A program made the position numbers and the translations under genes. 64,000 nt of DNA from an uncultured Bacilli bacterium (GTDB lineage Bacteria > Bacillota_I > Bacilli_A > RF39 > UBA660), in the NCBI GenBank assembly GCA_934167665.1, contig CAKPLN010000004.1, forward strand, positions 1-64,000, in the 5' to 3' direction. Numbering within the stretch: the stretch's first letter is position 1; every line of letters starts with the position of its first letter. Shown here piece after piece: positions 24,461 through 32,977 of this stretch. Under the pieces are notes generated by a model. That model worked only from the letters and a program-made list of their open reading frames with translations, ran no database searches and had not been told where the DNA came from.

Positions 24461-26455
24461 GTGACAGAGTTAAAAGATGTAAAAGGGGTTGGACCCAAAG
24501 CTCTTTCTTTACTAAATAAAATTGGTATATATACAATAGAAGATTTGGTTACACATTATCCTTTCCGTTATGATATCTTAGAAAGAGGAGATTTGTCTAA
24601 GGTTGAAGATGGTGGAAAGATTATTATAGATGGTAAAGTAGAAAGTGTTCCAATACTTATGAGATTTAAAGCTGGTCTTAATAAGATGAATTTTCGATTA
24701 GTTACACAATCTGGAGTTGTTGGAGTTTCTATTTTTAATAGAGCATTTTTAAAATCACAACTTGCAGTTGGTTCTGGTATTACGGTTATTGGAAAAATTG
24801 ATAAAGGTAAAAATGTTATTACGGCTGCTGATATAAAGATGGGGACTTTGATGAGTAAGGCTAAGATTGAACCAGTGTACCACTGTACTAATGGACTTAC
24901 AAATAAAAATTTGTCTACTTATATTAATATGGCTTTACTTATGTATGGTAAAGAAATAAAAGATTATATACCAGAACGTTATTTAAAACAGTATAATTTT
25001 TTGAATAAAAAAACAGCACTTAATATTATACATAATCCTTCAACTATGGAAAAATTAAAAGAAGTTACTATTAGACTTAAGTATGAAGAATTGTTTACTT
25101 TTATGTTTAAAATTAATTATTTAAAGTTACAAAACAAAAAGAAAAATAATGGTTTGGTAAGAGAGTTTGATGACAGTAAAATCGAAGAATTTATCAGTAG
25201 TTTACCATATAAGCTTACAAATGATCAGTTGAAGGCTGTACATGAAATAATAGATGATTTAAAGTCTCCTAATAGAATGAATAGATTGTTGCAAGGGGAT
25301 GTTGGTAGTGGAAAGACTATTGTGGCTTTTATTGGTATGCTTGCTAATCATTATAGTGGATATCAGAGTGCATTAATGGCTCCTACTGAAATATTAGCTA
25401 TACAACATTATAATAATTTAAAGAATTTTTTAGCAGGATATGATATAGAGGTTGCTTTATTAACAGGATCTACTACTAAAAAAGAAAAACAAGAAGTTTA
25501 TAATGGATTAAAGAATGGTAATATTTCAATGGTTGTTGGAACTCATGCTTTGATTCAAGAGGAAGTGGAATACTGTAATTTGGGTCTTGTTATTACTGAT
25601 GAACAACATCGTTTTGGTGTTCATCAAAGAGCTAATTTACAAAATAAGGGAGTACGACCAGATGTTTTATATATGAGTGCAACACCAATTCCTAGAACTT
25701 ATGCCTTAACTATTTTTGGTGATATGGATGTGTCTACAATAAAAGAAAGACCTAAAGGAAGACAAAAAATTGATACTGTAGTTATGAAAAATAGTCAAAT
25801 AAAAGAAGCTTTAAGTATGATGTATGCTGAGTTAAAAGAAGGACATCAAGTATATGTTATAGCACCTCTTATTGAGGATAGTGAGAACTCAGAGTTAGCT
25901 ACGGTTTGTAATTTGAAGGATCAAATGAAATTAGCTTTTGGAGATCATTATAAGATAGATATAGTTCATGGGAAAATGGCTAGTGGTGCTAAAGAAATAA
26001 TTATGAAGCAATTTAAAGATAATGAAGTACAAATACTTATTTCTACTACTGTGGTTGAAGTTGGTGTTGATGTTCCTAATGCAACTACAATGGTTATCTT
26101 TGATGCTGATCGTTTCGGTTTATCTACACTTCATCAACTTAGAGGAAGAGTTGGTAGAGGTACATCAAAGTCAAAGTGTATTTTGATTAGTGATAGTGAC
26201 ACTGAACGTTTAAAAATTATGGAAAAAGAAGACGATGGTTTTGTTATTAGTGAAGAGGATTTTAAACTTCGTGGACATGGTGATTTATTTGGGACTAAGC
26301 AAAGTGGTGATATGTCTTTTAAAATTGCTAATGTAAGACAAGATTATAAAATACTTCTTCAAGCTAAAAAAGACTCTAAAGAATATTTACTTGATAAAGA
26401 AACAGATAATGATGGATTGAAACAATTTTTAATAAACAGTATATCACAAGGATAG
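24461..26455 (+). CDS. recG: ATP-dependent DNA helicase RecG
   Basis: This is a branch-migration helicase that remodels stalled forks and Holliday junctions. The N terminus LKDVKGVGPKALSLLNKIGI is the RecG helix-hairpin motif. An OB-fold wedge domain follows (VGVSIFNRAFLKSQLAVGSGI). The SF2 motor has LLQGDVGSGKTIVAF (Walker A), VITDEQHRFGV (DEQH Walker B), MSATPIPRTYALT (motif III), and RFGLSTLHQLRGRVGRG (motif VI, with the C-terminal RecG block LRGHGDLFGTKQSGD). Length (664) is normal. Candidate starts GTG 24452, TTG 24458 and GTG 24461 are close together; the last is best spaced from AAGGAAG. An extended -10 (TGATATAAT) lies at 24429-24437. Confidence 0.93.
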   Translation: MTELKDVKGVGPKALSLLNKIGIYTIEDLVTHYPFRYDILERGDLSKVEDGGKIIIDGKVESVPILMRFKAGLNKMNFRLVTQSGVVGVSIFNRAFLKSQLAVGSGITVIGKIDKGKNVITAADIKMGTLMSKAKIEPVYHCTNGLTNKNLSTYINMALLMYGKEIKDYIPERYLKQYNFLNKKTALNIIHNPSTMEKLKEVTIRLKYEELFTFMFKINYLKLQNKKKNNGLVREFDDSKIEEFISSLPYKLTNDQLKAVHEIIDDLKSPNRMNRLLQGDVGSGKTIVAFIGMLANHYSGYQSALMAPTEILAIQHYNNLKNFLAGYDIEVALLTGSTTKKEKQEVYNGLKNGNISMVVGTHALIQEEVEYCNLGLVITDEQHRFGVHQRANLQNKGVRPDVLYMSATPIPRTYALTIFGDMDVSTIKERPKGRQKIDTVVMKNSQIKEALSMMYAELKEGHQVYVIAPLIEDSENSELATVCNLKDQMKLAFGDHYKIDIVHGKMASGAKEIIMKQFKDNEVQILISTTVVEVGVDVPNATTMVIFDADRFGLSTLHQLRGRVGRGTSKSKCILISDSDTERLKIMEKEDDGFVISEEDFKLRGHGDLFGTKQSGDMSFKIANVRQDYKILLQAKKDSKEYLLDKETDNDGLKQFLINSISQG

Positions 26456-26476
26456 GATTTTACTCCTATCTTTTTT
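26451..26476 (+). terminator. Intrinsic terminator of recG
   Basis: GATAGGA (26451-26457, containing the recG stop) pairs with TCCTATC (26464-26470), followed by six T. Confidence 0.8.
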
Positions 26477-26554
26477 AGTTGATTAAGTAGTCTTTTGTGT
26501 TTAGATTTTACTAAGTTGTGTTTAAGTGTTATAATTTTCTTAGTGGTGATAATT

Positions 26555-27616
26555 ATGGAAGGTGTTCATGGTAGGAGAAAGGATATGGACAATTTCATCA
26601 GTACAATTGAAGGCTTTTTTGGAATAAAAAATGGTCTTTTATTAAATAAGCTTTGTCAATTTCTTGATGGAGCTGAATATAAAAATTTAGTGATTTTGTC
26701 ATATGATTCTTTAACTGTTGAGAATTTTAAAAAGTATTTTTCTAATAATAGTTTTTTATTTAAACATTGGCTTTTTAATATATCTGTTCCTAAGTGTTCT
26801 TCTTGTGATTTATCTCATGATGATTTACTTAGTTCAATTAATTCGCTTGATGGATGTAGAGCATATGGAGTTTTCCCATTTGGTGATGGAAAATATGATA
26901 GTTTACAAGAGGCTACCGATAGAATTGTTAACTTTAGTAATGGGCCAGGAAAGAGATTAATATATGTGTCCTTTAAAGGAATTTATGCACCTAATCAGAG
27001 TGGATTTAATAAGCTTGATCATGATTGTTTTCAATTATGTCAAAAGTTAGATGATAGTGCTATTTTAATTATTTCTGAAAATATTAATGATGATTTCAAA
27101 GTGCCAGTTTGCGCTATAAAGAGAATGATTAGTAGCGAAGGAGTTAGGCTAGCTGCTTTAAAGGATTTAGATTCTGTCAATAAACTAGTGTTTGAATCAT
27201 ACGATAATAGAATGAAACTTAGACCAGATATCTTTGAGAGAAAAATTAATTTTACAAAATCTGAATTTTACAATTATTGTAATCGAAATAGTGTTAAAAC
27301 TTGCTTGGTCTATGAAATTTCTGAGGAAATAGTTGGTTTTATTATCTTTAATATAAAGTTTGTAAATAATATTGATTATTTTAAAGATAGGAGCTTTTTG
27401 ATTATAAATAATATTTATGTAAAAAGTAAATATAGACGAAGAGGCATAGGAACAAAACTTTATAATGAGGCTTGTAATTATGGTAAGAAGTTTAAGATTA
27501 AGAGTATAGAAATAAATTTTCTTGATGAAGAAATTGAACTTAAAAATTTTGCTGATAGTCTTAATATGAAACGATTTGAGGGAACATACGAGATGAAGTT
27601 AATTGATGTAAAGTAA
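26555..27616 (+). CDS. GNAT acetyltransferase with an unknown N-terminal domain
   Basis: This is a 353-residue two-part protein. Residues about 210-353 form a GNAT N-acetyltransferase domain: VRLAALKDLDSVNKLVFESY starts it, CLVYEISEEIVGFIIFNI is strand 4, and NNIYVKSKYRRRGIGTKLYNEA is the acetyl-CoA-binding motif A. Residues 1-200 are a separate domain (STIEGFFGIKNGLLLNKLC, GVFPFGDGKYDSLQEATDRI) with no family I know. The frame is open 20 codons upstream, but that stretch is hydrophobic and lacks a ribosome site, whereas GGTGAT precedes the ATG at 26555. Substrate unknown. Confidence 0.75.
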   Translation: MEGVHGRRKDMDNFISTIEGFFGIKNGLLLNKLCQFLDGAEYKNLVILSYDSLTVENFKKYFSNNSFLFKHWLFNISVPKCSSCDLSHDDLLSSINSLDGCRAYGVFPFGDGKYDSLQEATDRIVNFSNGPGKRLIYVSFKGIYAPNQSGFNKLDHDCFQLCQKLDDSAILIISENINDDFKVPVCAIKRMISSEGVRLAALKDLDSVNKLVFESYDNRMKLRPDIFERKINFTKSEFYNYCNRNSVKTCLVYEISEEIVGFIIFNIKFVNNIDYFKDRSFLIINNIYVKSKYRRRGIGTKLYNEACNYGKKFKIKSIEINFLDEEIELKNFADSLNMKRFEGTYEMKLIDVK

Positions 27617-27636
27617 AATTATTTTGATTTATGTAA

Positions 27637-27665
27637 TTGACTTTTTTGTGATTATCCTATATGAT
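27637..27665 (+). promoter_or_regulatory. Promoter of the 27.7-kb small RNA
   Basis: TTGACT (27637-27642), exactly 17 bases, TATGAT (27660-27665). Transcription should start near 27672. Confidence 0.65.
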
Positions 27666-27671
27666 TAAAGT

Positions 27672-27763
27672 GCGTGATGTATATCACGCCGATATCTCTC
27701 ATTGTAAATGTGAGAGTATATTCAACCGAACCCCCTGAAGGAGCCGAAAGGCTCCATTTTTGT
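27672..27763 (+). ncRNA. Candidate small RNA with CCCCCTGAAG motif
   Basis: About 90 bases from a consensus promoter to a terminator with no coding frame. Elements in order are: hairpin GCGTGAT/ATCACGC, hairpin CTCTCA/TGAGAG, an unpaired TATTCAACCGAA, the motif CCCCCTGAAG (27731-27740), and a terminator GGAGCC-GAAA-GGCTCC (27740-27755) with ATTTTTG. The same motif plus GAAA-loop terminator occurs at 37,577 and 41,257. A C-rich single-stranded motif beside a terminator is typical of sRNAs that pair with G-rich ribosome sites; that role is inferred here. The mobile element is integrated 36 bases after the terminator. Confidence 0.55.
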
Positions 27764-27798
27764 TGATTTTAAAGGGATTTTATATTATTAAAAGTATT

Positions 27799-27823
27799 TT
27801 AGGTGCTATTTATGTGCTAAAAT
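27799..27823 (+). repeat. Left attachment site (attL core) of the mobile element
   Basis: A 25-bp sequence starting TTAGGTGCTATTTATGTGCT is repeated perfectly at 37440-37464. It lies between the host small RNA terminator and the integrase gene, as expected for attL. Confidence 0.85.
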
Positions 27824-27828
27824 AAATA

Positions 27829-27863
27829 AAAAAAGAATGGTAAGCTCATAAGAGCCTACCATT
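27829..27863 (-). terminator. Terminator of the integrase gene
   Basis: On the minus strand AATGGTAGGCTC, a four-base loop, GAGCTTACCATT, then a T-rich tail. Stem lies at 27836-27863. Confidence 0.75.
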
Positions 27864-27872
27864 TTTCAATAT

Positions 27873-29075
27873 TTATAAAGATATTTCCATATCATCTTTT
27901 GAATCATCAATATCATTATCTAAATTATCATCAATAGAATTTTTGGATTCAATATCAGTTGTATTTTGCATTGTACTCTTATTAATAAGATTTACTATAT
28001 CTTCTAATTTATTTTGATACATGTGTGAGTAAGTGTTTAATGTTTCATCAATTTTGGTATGTCCTAGATATTTTGCAACTAGAGTAATACTAGCACCATA
28101 ATTTATTAAGAATGAGGCACAGGAATGCCTAAAATCGTGTACTCGAATTTGTTTTACTTCAGCAAGTTTACAATTCTTATTTTTCCTAGTTCTAATAGCA
28201 TCTTTAGGAATAGGTGTTTCATTTCCAAAAACAAACCATTCTTGACTAAAGTTTTTATATTGCTTTTGATAATTATATAATTTTTTTAAGTCATTTATTA
28301 GTAAATCATTGATAGGTAAATCACGATTACTATTTTTTGTTTTTAATGGGCTTAGTCTATAATTTTCCATACTATAAATTGATGGAATTTGTTTATGAAT
28401 TTTCATCATTTTATTGTTAAAATCTATATCTTTCCATTGCAAACCTCGTAATTCACCCTTACGAAGCCCCATATAGTATAAAGTTTCAAATAGTGGTTTA
28501 AATAATATATCTTTTTCAATAGATATGAATTTGTTAAATTCATCTATGGTAAAGAATTCCATTTCCTTTTTTAATTCATTGGGATTAGTAAAATTAGTCA
28601 TTTTATTATAAACAGGAGCAAAATTAAAATCATACCATTTTGTACCAAAATTTAAAATTGCTTTTATAAATTTGAATAGGTCATTTTTGTAAGAAGTAGC
28701 AAGAGGTAATTTGCTAATTTCTTTTTTCCATAATTCAAAATGGTTGATATTCAATTCTCGTAATTTAATCTTATCAAATAATTTTAAATATTTAATTCTA
28801 TCACGATAAGTTTTCATTGTTGTTTCTCTAACTTTGTCACTTTGATATTCATAAAAGGCAAGATATAAATCTTTAAAAGTCATATCTCTATGATTTATAC
28901 TTTGATCGAGTGTTAACACAAATTGTCGTTCAGCATCTTGTGCTTCTTTTTTTGTTAGAAATTTTTTAGAACGATATTTTTTATTTATACCATCTAATCC
29001 CTTGTAGTAAACTTGAAACATCCACTTTCTACCATCTTTTGTTTGTTCCTTTGGTTTTACTTGAAATACTGACAT
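27873..29075 (-). CDS. int: Tyrosine recombinase (integrase) of the mobile element
   Basis: This is a 400-residue phage-type integrase. The N-terminal arm-binding region (KDGRKWMFQVYYKGLDG) is followed by a SAM-like core-binding domain (MTFKDLYLAFYEYQSDKV). The catalytic domain has the first Arg in YYMGLRKGELRGLQW, HxxR in VHDFRHSCASFL, and LGHTKIDETLNTYSHMY with the second His and the nucleophilic Tyr. All catalytic residues are present. It reads outward toward attL and would catalyse integration and excision at the 25-bp repeat. The end is acidic and repetitive (DIESKNSIDDNLDNDIDDSKDD). Confidence 0.93.
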   Translation of the reverse strand: MSVFQVKPKEQTKDGRKWMFQVYYKGLDGINKKYRSKKFLTKKEAQDAERQFVLTLDQSINHRDMTFKDLYLAFYEYQSDKVRETTMKTYRDRIKYLKLFDKIKLRELNINHFELWKKEISKLPLATSYKNDLFKFIKAILNFGTKWYDFNFAPVYNKMTNFTNPNELKKEMEFFTIDEFNKFISIEKDILFKPLFETLYYMGLRKGELRGLQWKDIDFNNKMMKIHKQIPSIYSMENYRLSPLKTKNSNRDLPINDLLINDLKKLYNYQKQYKNFSQEWFVFGNETPIPKDAIRTRKNKNCKLAEVKQIRVHDFRHSCASFLINYGASITLVAKYLGHTKIDETLNTYSHMYQNKLEDIVNLINKSTMQNTTDIESKNSIDDNLDNDIDDSKDDMEISL

Positions 29076-29092
29076 AAGATATCACATCCTTT

Positions 29093-30532
29093 CTATAATC
29101 CTATTTCATAATCATCTTTGTCTTTATCATTATTCTTACTATAATATCCATAGTTAATTGCATCAGCTATATCTTCATAATCTTCTAAATTTTCTTTTGG
29201 TTTATCTCGAACTAAAACTTTATCTATTGCCTTACACATTTTTTTGAATAAATTTTTCCATTTATTAATTTCTTTTTCAAATTTAGTTTTTAAACTTTCA
29301 ATATTATTATTTAAAATATCTACTAATTCATTTAATCTACCAATCTCTTGTTTTTGTTCTTTGATAGTAGATTTTTGCTCCTTAATAAGTTTGTTTCTTT
29401 TGATAAGTTCATTGTTATTTTTGAAAGTTTTGTTTTCATTCGTTAATTTATCAATCATTAAATCTTTATTACTATTATCAGTAGACAAAATAACAATTTT
29501 ATGCTCTAAACCTTTTGTATATTCTATAATTTTGAAAACATCATCTTCTTTAAATCCTCCAAGTTTTCGTTTCATAGGATTTAATAATTCTTTATTCTCA
29601 TTTTTAATATTTTCTAGATTTCTAAGCCCGTTTTTAGAGGTTTCTATTATCTTTAAGGTATTTTCTTTTTCTTTACTTAATTCTTCTAATTCAGCCTTTT
29701 TTTCGGCTATATCATAGTCTAATTTAGTTTGATTTTCTTTGTTTGCTCCAATATCACCACGATAAAGATTAAAGCCTTTTTCAGTTATAAATTTATTGAA
29801 GTTATTTTGCATTTGATGAAATGATGATGCACCACCTTTTTGTTTCCAAAACTGATCGCAGTTCAAAAATTTTCCATTAACTTCTTCATAAATTATTTTT
29901 CCATTGTTATCACGAAGTAGTTTAGGAACAATAGAAGTAGTACCATCTTTTTTTATAACTTCTTCTTTGATGACATTTCCATTATCATCTTTGACATAAC
30001 ATTTTCTTTTTACCTTATCAACAACAGGAACAAAATATGCTTGAAGATGTGGTGTATCTTCATCATAATGAACTTGGGCGAGAACTATATTTTCTTCTCC
30101 TACATAATCTTTTAGAAATTCCATACAACAATCAAAGAAAAAAGATACAGCATTTGGTATATCTTCCGTTGATTTTATATTAGGTATCATTACTGACTGA
30201 CCTTTTTTATCACCTGTGTGATAAGTTCTACCACTATCTATAAATTTCATTCCGAGCGATTGAAAAAATTCTGGTCCACTTGTGAATGTGACACCATTTA
30301 GTAAGTTGGTGCTAGGTTTGTTTAAATATTCAATGTTTCTATCTTTCAAATTCTTTTTCACTTCTTGATATAAATTATTTTGAGTTAGTGGGACATATTC
30401 ATAATTAAATTCTGTTCTTTCTATATCATAATTACCTGTACCTTTTCTATCAGTCATTTCAACACCAATATTATAAAGGTCGGCTTTTTTATATTGATTT
30501 GCTACTCGTACAACTTGTTTTCCATCATACAT
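29093..30532 (-). CDS. mob: MobV-family (Mob/Pre) relaxase of the mobile element
   Basis: This is a 479-residue relaxase that nicks oriT and pilots the strand during mobilization. The signature is VHYDEDTPHLQAYFVPV (His motif for the metal), preceded by a typical N-terminal region with ERTEFNYEYVPL. The C-terminal 200 residues are a long coiled coil (EKENTLKIIETSKNGL and ELVDILNNNIESLKTKF). Unlike the interrupted relaxase at 1.5-2.9 kb, this frame is intact and has an AAAGGAGG ribosome site. The integrase gene follows after 17 bases, so the two are probably co-transcribed. Candidate oriT directly upstream. Confidence 0.88.
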   Translation of the reverse strand: MYDGKQVVRVANQYKKADLYNIGVEMTDRKGTGNYDIERTEFNYEYVPLTQNNLYQEVKKNLKDRNIEYLNKPSTNLLNGVTFTSGPEFFQSLGMKFIDSGRTYHTGDKKGQSVMIPNIKSTEDIPNAVSFFFDCCMEFLKDYVGEENIVLAQVHYDEDTPHLQAYFVPVVDKVKRKCYVKDDNGNVIKEEVIKKDGTTSIVPKLLRDNNGKIIYEEVNGKFLNCDQFWKQKGGASSFHQMQNNFNKFITEKGFNLYRGDIGANKENQTKLDYDIAEKKAELEELSKEKENTLKIIETSKNGLRNLENIKNENKELLNPMKRKLGGFKEDDVFKIIEYTKGLEHKIVILSTDNSNKDLMIDKLTNENKTFKNNNELIKRNKLIKEQKSTIKEQKQEIGRLNELVDILNNNIESLKTKFEKEINKWKNLFKKMCKAIDKVLVRDKPKENLEDYEDIADAINYGYYSKNNDKDKDDYEIGL

Positions 30533-30567
30533 TTAATTCCTCCTTTGCTTATGCTTCTTTGATATAG

Positions 30568-30626
30568 AGGTCTTTTAGACCTATCTCACTAGGGCATAGC
30601 CCACGTGAGATTAGGGAGTTCCCTAA
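30568..30626 (-). other. Candidate oriT of the mobile element
   Basis: Three inverted repeats lie before the relaxase gene: AGGTC/GACCT (30568-30582), ATCTCAC..GGGC/GCCC..GTGAGAT (30583-30611) and TTAGGGA/TCCCTAA (30611-30626). On the relaxase strand the large hairpin reads GTGGGC, TA, TGCCC, TAGTGAGAT. TAGTGAG resembles the TAGTGTG nick region of MobV oriT sites. Position and symmetry support oriT; the nick base is inferred. Confidence 0.55.
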
Positions 30627-30876
30627 TAACCCCTTGCTTGTTTAATTGCAAAACACCTAAACTATCGTAAAGGTGTAATGCTTATAAACAAGATTAAATA
30701 ATAACTATCTACAAGATACTTATTATTTAATTAAATTATCAAAATAGGGTAAACCCATTTTAATAATTGTAAAAATATTCACTATCGCCACTTTCATTTT
30801 CTCACGAAAACAAAACGTGCCTCGTTCATTTTTTACTAACTTTTTAGAAAAAAGTTATCAAAAATTTTAACGAAAA
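30627..30876. other. Intergenic region between relaxase and RepA-like genes
   Basis: No gene is seen. The stretch holds CACCT/AGGTG (near 30650-30672) and AAATAATAA/TTATTATTT (near 30694-30730) inverted repeats. A further pair, AACTTTTT/AAAAAGTT, sits near 30839-30857 before the end of the RepA-like gene and may be its terminator. It could contain the replication origin used by the RepA-like protein, but there are no clear iterons. Confidence 0.4.
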
Positions 30877-31830
30877 TTATTCATTTTCGTAGGTTGGTTC
30901 TTCATATTTTGCGGTGTAAATTCTTTCAGGACCTGTTCTTTTATATTCAATATGAAGACCTTCTTTTTCTAAATTATCTAAATTGCTTTTTAATAATTTT
31001 CCAAATGCTGATGGAGTAATTTGTAAATTTAATTTACTCGTTATCTCTGATACATTAAAAGAAAATTCTTTTTGTTTGATAGCATAATTTAGAAAAGTTA
31101 ATATATTATAATTTAAGTCATCACATTCGACTTCTGATAGTTCAAATAATAAATTATCATTTCTTTTTAGAACTAAATCTAATCCCTCATAATCTCTACT
31201 TTCATAATTTAAAATAATTTTATTCTTTAGATTGGAATCTTGTTTTAAAGTGATTTTTCCGTCAACAGATCCATCAATAGCAGTGCTACCTAAAGAGGTG
31301 TTATTTTTATTTAAGTGATGAATTAGAAGAATTGTGAAATTATATTTTTTACATAACTCTCTAAATTTTGGAATAACAACTTGTCCCATATCTTGATAGT
31401 TATTTAAGTCATAGCCGTTGTTTAAATCAATTCCACTAAACATATCTATGATAACAAATCTACCATTATATTCATTTGCGAATGTTTGAAATTCTAATTG
31501 CAAATCCATTAAATTTAGTTTTCTTTCACTTGGATTTTGTTCTATCAATACGAAATTATCATCATTAAAATTTAAGTTCATCTTATCAATTCTATCTATA
31601 ATTTGCGTAGAATTCATTTCTGTGCTAATATATAAGACAGGAGATGGGCTTGTTCTAAATCCTAAAAATGTTGTTCCTGTTGCAATAGAGTTAGCAAGTT
31701 GAAGAGCAAATAATGACTTGCCAACCTTTGGTCTTGCAACAAGACAATATAGTCCTTTAGATTTCATTAGGTTATCAACTATGAAGTCTTTTTTTGTGAA
31801 TTCTTTTCTCATTTCACTTATTGTTTTCAT
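30877..31830 (-). CDS. RepA-like AAA/RecA-fold ATPase
   Basis: This is a 317-residue replicative-helicase-like ATPase (AAA_25/RepA group) of mobile elements. Walker A is CLVARPKVGKSLFALQLAN near residue 31, Walker B is GRFVIIDMFSGI, and FTILLIHHLNKNN is the sensor/H4-like motif of RecA-DnaB folds. The C-terminal 90 residues look like a winged helix (SFNVSEITSKLNLQITPSAFGKLL). It could support replication of the excised circle. An AAGGAG ribosome site precedes the ATG, 13 bases after the DUF3173-like gene. Confidence 0.82.
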   Translation of the reverse strand: MKTISEMRKEFTKKDFIVDNLMKSKGLYCLVARPKVGKSLFALQLANSIATGTTFLGFRTSPSPVLYISTEMNSTQIIDRIDKMNLNFNDDNFVLIEQNPSERKLNLMDLQLEFQTFANEYNGRFVIIDMFSGIDLNNGYDLNNYQDMGQVVIPKFRELCKKYNFTILLIHHLNKNNTSLGSTAIDGSVDGKITLKQDSNLKNKIILNYESRDYEGLDLVLKRNDNLLFELSEVECDDLNYNILTFLNYAIKQKEFSFNVSEITSKLNLQITPSAFGKLLKSNLDNLEKEGLHIEYKRTGPERIYTAKYEEPTYENE

Positions 31831-31843
31831 TTAAAACTCCTTT

Positions 31844-32086
31844 CTAGTTAATAACTTCTTTTGCCATTTTTTGAAGATAATTGATATTTATTTTTAGATA
31901 ATTTACAACTTCATTCATTGGAAGCAATTTGTTAGTAGGTAATTGATATCCTTTATTTTCTAAATCAATTTTAATTTCATTTTTTAATTTAATAGCATTA
32001 TTTTTTCCAAGTCCTGTAAGTTTTCTTAAATCATTTATATCACACCATTGTTTTGAAATTAAGTTTAAAGTTTCTCTTGCATTCAT
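31844..32086 (-). CDS. DUF3173-like small HTH protein
   Basis: This is an 80-residue protein typical of Firmicutes integrative elements. DLRKLTGLGKNNAIKLKNEI is a helix-turn-helix-like block, and LLPMNEVVNYLKI closes it. Family members sit next to integrase and replication genes and may act as an excision or DNA-binding accessory factor, which is inferred from context. It is the first gene of the leftward operon, with a GAGGTGAT ribosome site, under the operator region shared with the XRE repressor. Confidence 0.7.
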   Translation of the reverse strand: MNARETLNLISKQWCDINDLRKLTGLGKNNAIKLKNEIKIDLENKGYQLPTNKLLPMNEVVNYLKININYLQKMAKEVIN

Positions 32087-32470
32087 TTAATCACCTCGCT
32101 TTCTTTTATAGATACAATCTATCTCGTGGATGGTTTTAGTGTTACCAACAACTCCCTTTAAGGATGTATATATAGTTATTAACCATATATGTAACGAAGA
32201 TTTTAGATAATCTACAACTCTCGTGCCAATAGAGGTATTTGCCTTGCATTTGTTTAACGAGTCGGCAGATATCGGCGATTTCCAACTCTATATAATTTTC
32301 AAAGAACTATAAGTAGTTCAGAAAATATGTATTTCTGCACCACATAGTTCAAGTATAATATATTTTTGAACTATAGTCAACGATTTTTGAAACAAAAAGT
32401 GCAAAAATAATTATATTTCTTGCAAAATAGTTCAAAAAGGTATATAATGGGTTATGAAAGGAGTTAATCT
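32087..32470. promoter_or_regulatory. Divergent control region with repressor operators
   Basis: Five TAGTTC/GAACTA half-sites lie at 32304-32309, 32314-32319, 32345-32350, 32368-32373 and 32428-32433. The first pair is an inverted repeat with a 4-base spacer; the next pair is an inverted repeat with 17 bases between. The rightward promoter TTGCAA (32420-32425), 17 bases, TATAAT (32443-32448) has one half-site in its spacer. A leftward promoter TTGACT (32380-32375), 16 bases, TTATAC (32358-32353) is interleaved with two more. The XRE protein encoded at 32471 probably binds here and controls both directions. The left part (32100-32290) has other small inverted repeats without assignment. Confidence 0.65.
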
Positions 32471-32977
32471 ATGGAAGAAAAAACAGTTGGACAAATGATT
32501 GCTGAAGCGAGAGAAAAAGCAGGATTATCTAAAAACCAACTAGGAGAACTGGCAGGGGTTAGCCATACAGAAATATCTCGTATTGAATCAGGAGAAAGGG
32601 AAATACCTAATCCTAAAACATTAAGAAAAATAAGTAAACATATAGGTGTTAATTATAATGATTTAATGTATGCGGCAGGTCTTGGTATGCAAGTTACACC
32701 TCTAAATCCATTTTTGAAAAGATATTATTCATCATTAAAAGGTGTAGAACTTGATGAAGCTTTAATCAATACTTTAGGAAGCATAGATAATTGGAATGCT
32801 TTAGTAAAATCATTGAAAAAAAGATTAGATGATAATGACATATTGGAAAATGAAAAAGAAGTTGTTCTTCAAACAATAGAAGATACTGAATATCAAATAA
32901 ATTCGGCAAATGAAATTGTTAAATTACTACATAGTGCTAAAACGAAAGAGAGGATCGAGAATGAAAGAAAAGATTAA
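32471..32977 (+). CDS. XRE-family repressor of the mobile element
   Basis: This is a 168-residue regulator. The N-terminal helix-turn-helix is clear (IAEAREKAGLSKNQLGELAGVSHTEISRIESGEREIPNPKTLRKIS, residues 10-55). The C-terminal 90 residues are helical and charged, and likely oligomerise; there is no LexA-type peptidase motif. It resembles ImmR-type repressors of integrative elements. The gene faces the leftward mobilization operon across an operator-rich region and its own promoter contains a half-site, so autoregulation is likely. GGAGTT ribosome site seven bases before the ATG. Confidence 0.82.
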   Translation: MEEKTVGQMIAEAREKAGLSKNQLGELAGVSHTEISRIESGEREIPNPKTLRKISKHIGVNYNDLMYAAGLGMQVTPLNPFLKRYYSSLKGVELDEALINTLGSIDNWNALVKSLKKRLDDNDILENEKEVVLQTIEDTEYQINSANEIVKLLHSAKTKERIENERKD

